Under the pieces are notes generated by a model. That model was given only the letters and a program-made list of their open reading frames with translations. It had not been told where the DNA came from and did not search any database. This document shows positions 25,655-32,544 of a stretch of DNA of 64,000 nucleotides, in pieces. A program made the position numbers and the translations under genes. The stretch covers positions 124,001-188,000 of the forward strand of contig CAVOJY010000003.1 in the NCBI GenBank assembly GCA_963696405.1. The letters are read 5' to 3'. Numbering within the stretch: the first letter of the stretch is position 1; each line of letters opens with the position of its first letter. This stretch comes from CAVOJY01 sp963696405. Lineage in GTDB: Bacteria > Chloroflexota > Limnocylindria > Limnocylindrales > CSP1-4.

Positions 25655-26421
25655 TCGGGTTTGGGGGACTGCGCGTCGGGCTCGGCGCCGGGCGTGGGTT
25701 TGGGATCGGGCTCGTCCTGGGCGCCGCCGGCTGTGCTGCGCTGGCCCGGCGGCGCGGGTCCCGCCGCCGAATGCCCGCCGCGGCGCAATGGCAGGAGCGT
25801 CTTGCCGTCGAGCGAGGCGACATGGCGGCGGCGCTCCTCCTCCGACGCGTGGAGGAGCGGTACAGGGAGCTGTACGCCAGTCGCCCCGCGCTGCCGCGGC
25901 GCGCCCTCGCCATGCACCTGGAGCTGAACCTGCTGCCGGGTCTGGCCATGTACCAGGTGCTCCGCGAAGACGGGCTCGCCTCCGAAGGCGCGCGAGATGA
26001 AGTAGCCCGGCTTCTGGCTCATGCTCGGGCGGGGCGGCTCCGGGCGCCGCTCCTGGGTCGGCCCGGGCCCGGGGCCTTCACCATCTTCCGCTGGGCGACG
26101 CGCATCGTGATGCGGACGGTGTACCCGGTCGAGGGGTGGCGCGTCGAGTGGGTCGAGGACAGCTCCCGACGGATCGCCTTCGACCTGCATTCGTGCTTCT
26201 ACGTGGACGTCCTTCGCGACTACGGGGCGCCCGAGCTGACTCCGGCGTTCTGCGCCCTCGACGACGCGATCTACGAGGGTCTGCCGTATGTGCGGTGGGA
26301 GCGCACCCAGACGATCGGGAGCGGTGCCCCATACTGTGATTTCGCGTGGAGCAACCCGGCTGCTGCCGGAGGACGAGGAGGTGACGAGCATGCCCGACCT
26401 GCCGCAGGGTGTGGTGATTGA
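25651..26421 (+). CDS. L-2-amino-thiazoline-4-carboxylate (ATC) hydrolase-family protein
   Basis: 256 residues. The N-terminus has a short hydrophobic glycine-rich stretch (FGIGLVLGAAGCAALA) that may anchor it. The central and C-terminal parts carry the family pattern: RRVEERYRELYA, IAFDLHSCFYVDVLRDYGAPELTPAFC and APYCDFAWS, with conserved Cys and Asp residues. The founding member opens a thiazoline ring to S-carbamoyl-cysteine; most homologues are uncharacterised. It overlaps the downstream YCII gene by 32 nt. Confidence 0.65.
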   Translation: MIGFGGLRVGLGAGRGFGIGLVLGAAGCAALARRRGSRRRMPAAAQWQERLAVERGDMAAALLLRRVEERYRELYASRPALPRRALAMHLELNLLPGLAMYQVLREDGLASEGARDEVARLLAHARAGRLRAPLLGRPGPGAFTIFRWATRIVMRTVYPVEGWRVEWVEDSSRRIAFDLHSCFYVDVLRDYGAPELTPAFCALDDAIYEGLPYVRWERTQTIGSGAPYCDFAWSNPAAAGGRGGDEHARPAAGCGD

Positions 26422-26701
26422 CACGGTGTGGGCCATCGAGGCGACCTACGCCCCGGATGCCGTCGAGCGGCGCGCGCCCGTGCGCGCCCAGCACCTGGAG
26501 AGGATCGCCCGTCTCCAGCGCGAGGGCGTCGTGATCGCCGCCGGCGCGTTCGCGGACCTCTCGGGGTCGTTCATCCTCGCCCGCCTTCCGGACGAGGCCG
26601 CCGTCCGGGAGTTCATCGAGGGCGACGTCTACTGGTCGTCCGGCGTCTGGACGGGCTACCGGCCCCGACAGTTCGGGCTCGTGCGCCTGGCCGATGGCTG
26701 A
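26390..26701 (+). CDS. YCII-related domain protein
   Basis: 103 residues, dimeric alpha-beta-barrel fold of YciI type. VWAIEATYAPDAVERRAPVR gives the usual region before the conserved His (AQHLERIARLQREG), then IAAGAFADLSGSFILARLP and EGDVYWSSGVW. The His-Asp pair of YciI is partly present. GAGGAGGTGACGAGC before the ATG is a strong Shine-Dalgarno. It overlaps the inositol-phosphatase gene by 8 nt. Confidence 0.75.
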   Translation: MPDLPQGVVIDTVWAIEATYAPDAVERRAPVRAQHLERIARLQREGVVIAAGAFADLSGSFILARLPDEAAVREFIEGDVYWSSGVWTGYRPRQFGLVRLADG

Positions 26702-27536
26702 CGATCCGACGGCCGGCGCTCGCGCCGGGACCCGACGTTCCAGCCCGGCCGAACTCGACGCTGCCCTCGCGGTCGCCGAGCGCGCCGCGCGGCGGGCAGG
26801 AGCGATCCAGCTCGAGCGCTACGAGCGCTTTGAATGGGTCCAGCACAAGAGCTCGCGCGACGTCGTGACCGAGGTGGACCATCTCTGCGAGGAGGTCATT
26901 CTCGAGGAAATCCGCCGGGCGTTCCCCGGGGACGCCATCCTCGCCGAAGAGTCGGGGTCGCACGAGGGCACGGGCGCCGGCCAGGCCTCCGGGCGCGTCT
27001 GGCTCGTGGACCCGCTCGACGGCACCGTGAACTACGCGAACGGACTGCCGTTCTTCTGCGCCTCGGTCGCGATGGCCGAGGGCGAGGTCGTCCAGGCCGG
27101 TGTCGTGTTCGATCCCGTCCACGACGAACTGTTCTCGGCGATCCGGGGACGGGGGGCGCGCCTCGACGGACGCGCGGTCCGCAACCCCGACAAGGAGCGC
27201 CTCATCGACTACGTGGTCTCGCTGGGTCTCAAGACGCGCGAGATCAGCGCGCAGGAGCCCACGCTTCGCCGGACGACTCGCGCGTCGCGGCACCTTGGCT
27301 CATCGGCGCTCGGCCTGGCCTACGTCGCGTGCGGCCGGTTCGACGCGTTCACCCAGGTCACCGGCATGTCGAACTGGGACATCGCCGCGGCCGGGCTCAT
27401 CGCCGAGGAGGGCGGGGCCCTCGTGACGACGCTCGCGGGCGAGCCCTGGTTCGACCTCTCGCGCCCCTCGGCCAGCGTGGGTCTCCTGGCCGCCCCCGCT
27501 CGCCACCACGCGGAGCTGCTCGCGCTCCTGCGCTGA
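26694..27536 (+). CDS. Inositol monophosphatase family protein
   Basis: 280 residues. Mg-dependent phosphatase with EESG (metal ligand), motif A WLVDPLDGTVNYANGLPFF and motif B SNWDIAAAGLIAEEGG, all complete. Such enzymes hydrolyse inositol phosphates, fructose-1,6-bisphosphate or 3'-phosphoadenosine phosphates; the sequence alone does not choose. Last of the ATC hydrolase-YCII-IMPase set on the plus strand. Confidence 0.9.
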   Translation: MADDPTAGARAGTRRSSPAELDAALAVAERAARRAGAIQLERYERFEWVQHKSSRDVVTEVDHLCEEVILEEIRRAFPGDAILAEESGSHEGTGAGQASGRVWLVDPLDGTVNYANGLPFFCASVAMAEGEVVQAGVVFDPVHDELFSAIRGRGARLDGRAVRNPDKERLIDYVVSLGLKTREISAQEPTLRRTTRASRHLGSSALGLAYVACGRFDAFTQVTGMSNWDIAAAGLIAEEGGALVTTLAGEPWFDLSRPSASVGLLAAPARHHAELLALLR

Positions 27537-27546
27537 GTGGTGCCTT

Positions 27547-27560
27547 CCGGGCCGGCCCGG
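27547..27560. terminator. GC-rich palindrome between convergent genes
   Basis: CCGGGCCGGCCCGG is a perfect 14-bp palindrome in the 57-bp gap between the inositol-phosphatase and dehydrogenase genes. It may aid termination but has no loop or U-tract. Confidence 0.25.
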
Positions 27561-27593
27561 CAGTCCGGCGCCTCTCGACGGACGTCCCCGCTT

Positions 27594-28634
27594 TCAGCCC
27601 GCGGGCTCGAAGACGACCTTCAGCCCTTCCCGCCGGTCGGCGACCTCGAACGCCTCCGCCGCCCGGTCGAGCGGGAACCGGTGGGTCACGAGCGACCCCA
27701 GGTCTACGCGACCGCGCTGCGCGAGATCGATCGCCCGCGGGTAGACGTGCTTCATCCGCCGGACGAGCTTCATGGTCAGGCCCTTCCGGCGCGCCACCGA
27801 CGCCTGGAAGGACGTGCGATCGTCCTCGGGGATCCCCACCAGGACCACTCGACCGCCGTACCGCGCGGCCGCAATGGCCGCTTCCACGGCCGGGTTCTCG
27901 CCGGCGACCTCGAACGCGACGTCCACGCCCCGGCCGGCGGTGGCGTCGAGAATCTGCTCCGCCTCAGGGCCGGTGGCCGCGCCGGCCACGCCGGCCGCGC
28001 CGGCCGCGGGGAAGCAATCGGTCGCCCCCATCCTCGCGGCGGCGTCGAGGCGATGGGCCCGCACGTCGGTGGCGAGGATCCGGGACGCCCCGGCGAGCCG
28101 GGCGAGCTGGACGAGGAGCAGGCCGATCGGTCCGCACCCGAACACGCCGACGGTGGCGCCCGGGCCGGGGTGGCCGAGATCCATCGAGAAGAGGGCGATG
28201 CCGAGCGGCTCGAGGAGCGCCGCATCCGTGTCGGTGAGCGCGTCCGGCACCGGGAAGAGGAGGTCCTCCGGCCAGGCGATCAGCTCCCGGAACGTCCCGT
28301 CGGTGATGCTGTGGCCGGAGAAGCGCAGGTCCGTGCAGAGGTTCGGGTCGCCCGCCTCGCACCGCTCGCAGCGGCGGCAGGGGATCGCCGGGTCGATCGC
28401 CACGCGCTGCCCCGTGCGCGGCCCGGACTCGATCACGCCCCCGGCCTCGTGGCCGAGGACCAGTGGCCGGTCCACCCGCGCGTCCCCGATGCCGCCCTCG
28501 CGATACCAGTGGATGTCGGAGCCGCAGATCCCCGCGGCGGTCACGCGGACGAGGGCCTCCCCGGGCCCCGGCGTGGGAGACGGCTCGTCGTGAAGCCGGA
28601 GATCTCGAGGAGCATGCAGTCGGACCGTTCGCAT
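27594..28634 (-). CDS. Zinc-dependent medium-chain alcohol/polyol dehydrogenase
   Basis: 346 residues. Catalytic zinc ligands in GICGSDIHWY and LVLGHEAGG; structural zinc motif CRRCERCEAGDPNLC; Rossmann VGVFGCGPIGLLLVQLARL. The His-Trp-Tyr after the Ser-Asp and overall pattern are like sorbitol/xylitol or L-threonine-type dehydrogenases, so a sugar alcohol substrate is plausible. Start ATG at 28634; the open frame continues upstream antisense to the lipid kinase and is not real. Monocistronic between convergent and divergent genes. Confidence 0.88.
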   Translation of the reverse strand: MRTVRLHAPRDLRLHDEPSPTPGPGEALVRVTAAGICGSDIHWYREGGIGDARVDRPLVLGHEAGGVIESGPRTGQRVAIDPAIPCRRCERCEAGDPNLCTDLRFSGHSITDGTFRELIAWPEDLLFPVPDALTDTDAALLEPLGIALFSMDLGHPGPGATVGVFGCGPIGLLLVQLARLAGASRILATDVRAHRLDAAARMGATDCFPAAGAAGVAGAATGPEAEQILDATAGRGVDVAFEVAGENPAVEAAIAAARYGGRVVLVGIPEDDRTSFQASVARRKGLTMKLVRRMKHVYPRAIDLAQRGRVDLGSLVTHRFPLDRAAEAFEVADRREGLKVVFEPAG

Positions 28635-28694
28635 CGAGGGCAGGCTACCAGACGCCCCGCCTCCAGCGGGCGTCGCTGGACCGAGTCGGCGGCC

Positions 28695-28700
28695 TATCCT
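28695..28700 (+). promoter_or_regulatory. -10-like TATCCT before the lipid kinase gene
   Basis: TATCCT ends 6 nt before the GTG start, so the transcript would begin at or next to the start codon (leaderless). The same hexamer precedes the starts at 47672 and, further upstream, 57630. Confidence 0.4.
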
Positions 28701-28706
28701 TGGACT

Positions 28707-29648
28707 GTGCGCGTGCTCATCGTCGACAACCCCGTCTCTTTCCGCGGCCCGTACCCGGTCGCGAGGATCCAGTCGATCCTCGAGCGAGCCGGGTGGGAGG
28801 TCGACGTGCTCCACCGTACGCCCGGTGTCAGCACGCGAGCGCGGGTCGCTGAGGCGCTTGAGCGTGGATACGACCTGGTTGTCGGCGCGGGCGGAGACGG
28901 CACCCTTCGCGACCTGGCCGGTGCGCTCGCCGGCCGCGGGGTGCCGCTCGGGGTCCTGCCGGGGGGCACGGCCAACATCTGGGCCCAGGAACTCGGGATC
29001 CCCGGTGACCCGGAGCAGGCCGCGCACATGCTTCTCGACGGCGTGTCGCGGCCCATGGACCTCGGGCGCCTCGTGCTCCCCGACCGGCGATTTGCCCGGT
29101 TCATGCTCATGGCCGGGATCGGGATCGACGCCCTCATGCTCGCCCTCACCGACCCCCGGTTGAAGCGCACCCTGGGCGCCGGCGGCATCGCGCTCGGGGC
29201 CATCCACGCGCTTCCCGTGTTCCGGCCGTTCACCGCGCGGATCACGGTCGATGGCGAGCCGGCGTGGGACGGCCGGGCCCTGCAGGTGATCTTCGGGAAC
29301 ACGCGGCGTTACGCGAAGGTGGTCGAGGTGACGCCCGAGGCCCACGCCGATGACGGGTTGCTCGATGCCACGATCGTGCCCGCCGGCGACCCCGGCGCTG
29401 CGATTCGCCTGGCCTGGTCGTTCGCGGCTCACCGGCGACCGCGGCCCGGCGACGCACCGTACCTGCGCGGCCGGACGTTCGTGCTCGAGACCGACTCGGT
29501 GCCGCCCATGGAGCTGGATGGCGGCCACCTGGACTCCGCCTCTGTCCGGCGTGCCGGGCCGGGGCCCTACCGGATCAGCGCCGACCCGGGCGCGCTGAGG
29601 GCGTGGGTCCCGCGCTCGTACCGCGGCGAGCTGTTCTTGCGAGACTGA
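28707..29648 (+). CDS. Diacylglycerol/sphingosine kinase-family lipid kinase
   Basis: 313 residues. DAGK catalytic domain: VVGAGGDGTLRDLAGALAG (nucleotide site), GVLPGGTANIWAQELGIP, MLMAGIGIDALMLAL, then C-terminal beta-domain with VIFGNTRRYAKVVEVTPEA and DDGLLDATIVP. Phosphorylates a lipid diol, probably diacylglycerol or an undecaprenol-like lipid. GTG start chosen because the preceding TATCCT box fits leaderless initiation and the family begins near this residue. Convergent with the exonuclease gene, one base between stops. Confidence 0.88.
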   Translation: MRVLIVDNPVSFRGPYPVARIQSILERAGWEVDVLHRTPGVSTRARVAEALERGYDLVVGAGGDGTLRDLAGALAGRGVPLGVLPGGTANIWAQELGIPGDPEQAAHMLLDGVSRPMDLGRLVLPDRRFARFMLMAGIGIDALMLALTDPRLKRTLGAGGIALGAIHALPVFRPFTARITVDGEPAWDGRALQVIFGNTRRYAKVVEVTPEAHADDGLLDATIVPAGDPGAAIRLAWSFAAHRRPRPGDAPYLRGRTFVLETDSVPPMELDGGHLDSASVRRAGPGPYRISADPGALRAWVPRSYRGELFLRD

Positions 29649-29649
29649 G

Positions 29650-30537
29650 TCAGTCGGGCGCCCAGCGGGGCACGCGGCGCAGGAGGTGCGTGGCTCCCAG
29701 GCTGGCGACGCACGTCTCGAACGCCCTGCGCGGCACGCCGCGCCACCGCAGGTCGTCGAGGCTCTCGCCCAGCGGGACGTTCGTGCGCAGCAGTGCCAGC
29801 TCGCGGAAGAGGAGCGCCAGGTCCCAGCGCTCCCGCAGGGAGCCGGACAGTCGCAGGGCCGTGCCCCGCGCGAGAGCGACGCCCCACGCGCCCGGATCGA
29901 CCGGGATCGCCTCGAGCCGTCCGTATCGGGCAAGGACCGTTGCGCTCGAGCGCGCCCCCCAGCCGGGTATCCCGGGGAAGCCATCCGCCTTGTCGCCGAC
30001 GAGCGCTAGGTAATCGGGAATGCTCGCCGGCGCCACGCCGAACCGCTCGCGCACAGCCGCCGCATCGACCTGGCGCTCCCGTCGCCGGTCGTAGGTGACC
30101 ACCCGCCCGTCCTCGCGCACGCACTGCGCCATGTCCTTGTCGGGCGAGAGGATCACGACACGCTCGACCCCGGGCTCCTCGGCAAACCGGTCGGCGCCCG
30201 TGGCGAGGGCGTCGTCCGCCTCGCACTCGACCATCGGCCAGACAACCAGGCCGGCCGCCCGCAGGGCATCCTCGGCCAGCGGGAACTGGGCGAGGAGTTC
30301 CGGCGCCACTCCCTGCTCGGTCTTGTAGCCCGGCCAGCGGTCGTTCCGCCATGATCGGATGACGTGGTCCGTCGCGCAGGCGACGTGGGTCACCCCCGGC
30401 TCGCGCAGGAGCGAGAAGACACTCTCGATCAGCCCGACGGTCGCGCCGACCTCGCGCCCCGCCGGATCGCGGGACGGCGGCCGCCCGAAGTGGGCGCGGA
30501 AGAGCTCGTAGGTGGCGTCGAGGAGGTGGACCTGCAC
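29650..30537 (-). CDS. Stand-alone 5'-3' exonuclease (PolI N-terminal/FEN type)
   Basis: 295 residues. PIN-like FEN domain: HLLDATYELFRAHFG, TDHVIRSWRNDRWPGYKTEQG, VECEADDALATGADRFAEE, VVILSPDKDMAQCV, then helix-hairpin-helix SIPDYLALVGDKADGFPGIPGWG. The acidic metal ligands are present. No polymerase domain follows. GTG start at 30537 has GGGAG five bases before it and comes 13 nt after the stop of the ROK gene; a longer frame would lie inside that gene. May process RNA primers or flaps; also could act on RNA. Confidence 0.85.
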   Translation of the reverse strand: MQVHLLDATYELFRAHFGRPPSRDPAGREVGATVGLIESVFSLLREPGVTHVACATDHVIRSWRNDRWPGYKTEQGVAPELLAQFPLAEDALRAAGLVVWPMVECEADDALATGADRFAEEPGVERVVILSPDKDMAQCVREDGRVVTYDRRRERQVDAAAVRERFGVAPASIPDYLALVGDKADGFPGIPGWGARSSATVLARYGRLEAIPVDPGAWGVALARGTALRLSGSLRERWDLALLFRELALLRTNVPLGESLDDLRWRGVPRRAFETCVASLGATHLLRRVPRWAPD

Positions 30538-30550
30538 CTGGCTCCCGCGC

Positions 30551-31429
30551 TCAGGGCTGGGCGACGCCTTCCGCCGCCGCCAGCGCCGCGCCGATGATGC
30601 CGGCGTTGTTGAGGTGCTGCGCAACCGACAGGCGGCACCGCGTCTTCAGCAGGGGAAGGTACCGGCCGGCCTCCTTGCTCAGCCCGCCGCCGATGATGAT
30701 GAGGTCGGGCCAGAAGTAGCGCTCGAGCATCGCGAGATACGAATTGAGGTCGCGTGCCCAGCGCTTCCAGCCGGTCCGCCGCCGCACCCGGGCGGCCGCG
30801 CTCACGATCGTCTCGGCGTCGCGGTTCCGAAACTGCAGGTGCCCGAGCTCGAGGTTCGGCACGAGCAGGCCGCCGACGAAGAGGGCGCTCCCGATTCCCG
30901 TGCCGATGGTCACCATGAGAACGATTCCCTGCTCGCCCGCACCCGCTCCGAAGCGCATCTCGGCGAGTCCCGCGGCATCCGCGTCGTTCAGGACGAGCAC
31001 CGGCCGCCCGAGGCTCCGCTTCAACAGCTCGCGCGCGGGCGCCCCGACCCAGGCCTGGTCAATGTTGGCCGCGGTCATGACGCGGCCTGCCTTGATGACG
31101 GACGGCAGCCCCGCGCCGGCCGGCAGTTCGGCCGTTGCGTGACCGGCGGCCTCGAGTCGGGCCACGACCGCGCGCACGGCTCCGAGCACTGCCTCGGGCG
31201 TGGACGGCCGGGGCGTCTTCTCGCGGACCCGGTCCGAGACGAGCGCCCCGGTCGCCACGTCCACCACGGCGGCCTTCACCCCGGTCCCACCGACGTCGAT
31301 CCCGAGTGCCAGCCGGCGGGGCGTCGCGGAGGGAAGGTCGGCAGGTTCCTCGCTCGCGTGGGTGCTCACCGGCGGCTGGTACTCGCCTGGGGCTGTCGTC
31401 GAAGCGACGTCGTTTGTCGGTTCGTCCAT
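30551..31429 (-). CDS. ppgK: Polyphosphate glucokinase-like ROK kinase
   Basis: 292 residues. Phosphate loop ALGIDVGGTGVKAAVVDVATG; TPRPSTPEAVLGAV follows as in actinobacterial polyphosphate glucokinases; VLMVTIGTGIGSALFVGG and LLVPNLELGHLQF match their active-site region, including Asn-x-Glu-Leu-Gly-His. The zinc-finger cysteines of common ROK repressors/kinases are absent, as in PPGK. Likely phosphorylates glucose with polyphosphate, possibly also ATP. An ~38-residue disordered N-terminus precedes the fold. Shares an operon with the exonuclease and diverges from marR. Confidence 0.85.
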   Translation of the reverse strand: MDEPTNDVASTTAPGEYQPPVSTHASEEPADLPSATPRRLALGIDVGGTGVKAAVVDVATGALVSDRVREKTPRPSTPEAVLGAVRAVVARLEAAGHATAELPAGAGLPSVIKAGRVMTAANIDQAWVGAPARELLKRSLGRPVLVLNDADAAGLAEMRFGAGAGEQGIVLMVTIGTGIGSALFVGGLLVPNLELGHLQFRNRDAETIVSAAARVRRRTGWKRWARDLNSYLAMLERYFWPDLIIIGGGLSKEAGRYLPLLKTRCRLSVAQHLNNAGIIGAALAAAEGVAQP

Positions 31430-31524
31430 GTACCGCAGAGTGTAGCCGCCACGGTGGAGCCGTTGATGTCGCCGCGCCGTTGACGTCCGGACCTGTCATC
31501 TCATCGAGGCTCCCTCGGTGATGG

Positions 31525-31584
31525 TTGAGTGCGCAACGACATTGCCCCATACTGTCCATGTCCCGGCGGTCGCGACGGACATGG
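31525..31584 (+). promoter_or_regulatory. MarR-gene promoter and inverted-repeat operator
   Basis: TTGAGT (31525-31530), 17-bp spacer, CATACT (31548-31553): good sigma-70-like spacing. Just downstream, CCATGTCC (31556-31563) and GGACATGG (31577-31584) form a perfect 8-bp inverted repeat with centres 21 bp apart, covering the predicted start site. Autorepression by the MarR protein encoded next is the simplest reading. Confidence 0.5.
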
Positions 31585-31653
31585 TGGATCGTGGCGAGAG
31601 ACCAGGCTGGCACGCCCGGCGGTGCCGGGAACGAGAAGAAGGGTGAGGGACCG

Positions 31654-32154
31654 ATGGGGCCGACGGGCGTGATGCTCGACCGGGACCGGTCCCCGCGGTA
31701 TCACCTCCAGCCCGGAGGACTCCGCGCCTGGACCGCGTTTCTCCGTGCGCACGCGGCCGTGACCCGTGCGCTCGAGTCGGATCTCGTCGCCCACGCCAGC
31801 ATGTCGCTCGCCGAATACGAGGTGCTCGTCCAGCTGGCCAACGCGCCCGAGCGGCGGCTGAGGATGGCGGAGCTGGCGGATCGGGTGCTCCTGAGCCGCA
31901 GCGGCATGACGCGGCTGGTGGACCGTCTGGTTCAGGATGGCCTCGTAGCGCGTGAGCACTGCCCGTCCGACGCGCGAGGCGCGTTCGCCGTCCTGACCGA
32001 CGCGGGGCTCGCCAGGCTGCGCGAAGCCGCGCCCGTGCACCTCGAAGGCGTGCGGCGGCTGTTCCTCGAGCCGCTGGCTGTCGAGGATCTCGAGCGAGTC
32101 GCCATCGTCTTTGAGCGGATCGGCGAGCGTGGGTCGGCCGAGCGTTCTCCCTGA
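31654..32154 (+). CDS. MarR-family transcriptional regulator
   Basis: 166 residues. Winged helix typical of MarR: SLAEYEVLVQLANAPERRLR, MAELADRVLLSRSGMTRLVD, RLVQDGLVAREHCPSDARGA (wing with Asp-Arg-like SDARG) and LTDAGLARLREA. Usually a dimeric repressor released by phenolics, oxidants or antibiotics. ATG at 31654 follows GGGTGAGGGA; a Met six residues on is possible. No adjacent target on the plus strand apart from itself; the divergent ppgK gene could be a target. Confidence 0.88.
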   Translation: MGPTGVMLDRDRSPRYHLQPGGLRAWTAFLRAHAAVTRALESDLVAHASMSLAEYEVLVQLANAPERRLRMAELADRVLLSRSGMTRLVDRLVQDGLVAREHCPSDARGAFAVLTDAGLARLREAAPVHLEGVRRLFLEPLAVEDLERVAIVFERIGERGSAERSP

Positions 32155-32181
32155 CCGCCGCCGCCCTCGCTAACCCGCTCC

Positions 32182-32365
32182 GTACTGCCAGCATCGCTAT
32201 TCCGGCGGTTTCCATCGCTGATGCGCCGCCGGATGCCCGGTGGGGCCTTCCACGGGTTGCGGAGCCGCCCAGCTGAGCGTGGACCCGCGGCAGATCGGCG
32301 CCCCCGCGTCCCCGGAAGAGCCGATGTACCGCGGCAAGCTGGCGGAATAGCGATGCCAGCAGTGC
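32182..32365. mobile_element. 184-bp element bounded by 27-bp imperfect inverted repeats
   Basis: Left end 32182-32208 and right end 32339-32365 match in 22 of 27 positions in inverted orientation, including a perfect 14-bp core (GCATCGCTATTCCG at 32191-32204 against 32343-32356). There is no coding capacity. The layout suits a MITE-like non-autonomous element or a long-range RNA hairpin. I do not see a clear target-site duplication. Nearby, GCCTGGGTCGAC is directly repeated at 32401-32412 and 32449-32460, outside the element. Confidence 0.45.
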
Positions 32366-32544
32366 GACCGCCGCCAACGGCCGTCAGCCCGGTACCGGCA
32401 GCCTGGGTCGACCGCCACCACCGTCTGCGCTGCCAACGCCGCCCGGCCGCCTGGGTCGACAACCGCTGTCCATTGGGCGCCCGGTAGTCGGACCTCCACC
32501 CGGGCTCAGCCCGAACTCCCGTCCCGCTCTACGATTACCGCACC

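Noticed and set aside
27594..29984. Minus-strand frame of ~796 codons covering the dehydrogenase and lipid kinase
   Set aside because: Only the part from 28634 downward has homology (Zn-dehydrogenase). The upstream half is antisense to the DAGK gene.
32401..32460. Direct repeat GCCTGGGTCGAC as attachment site
   Set aside because: Twelve bases, 48 bp apart, no integrase gene nearby. Chance or local duplication is enough.
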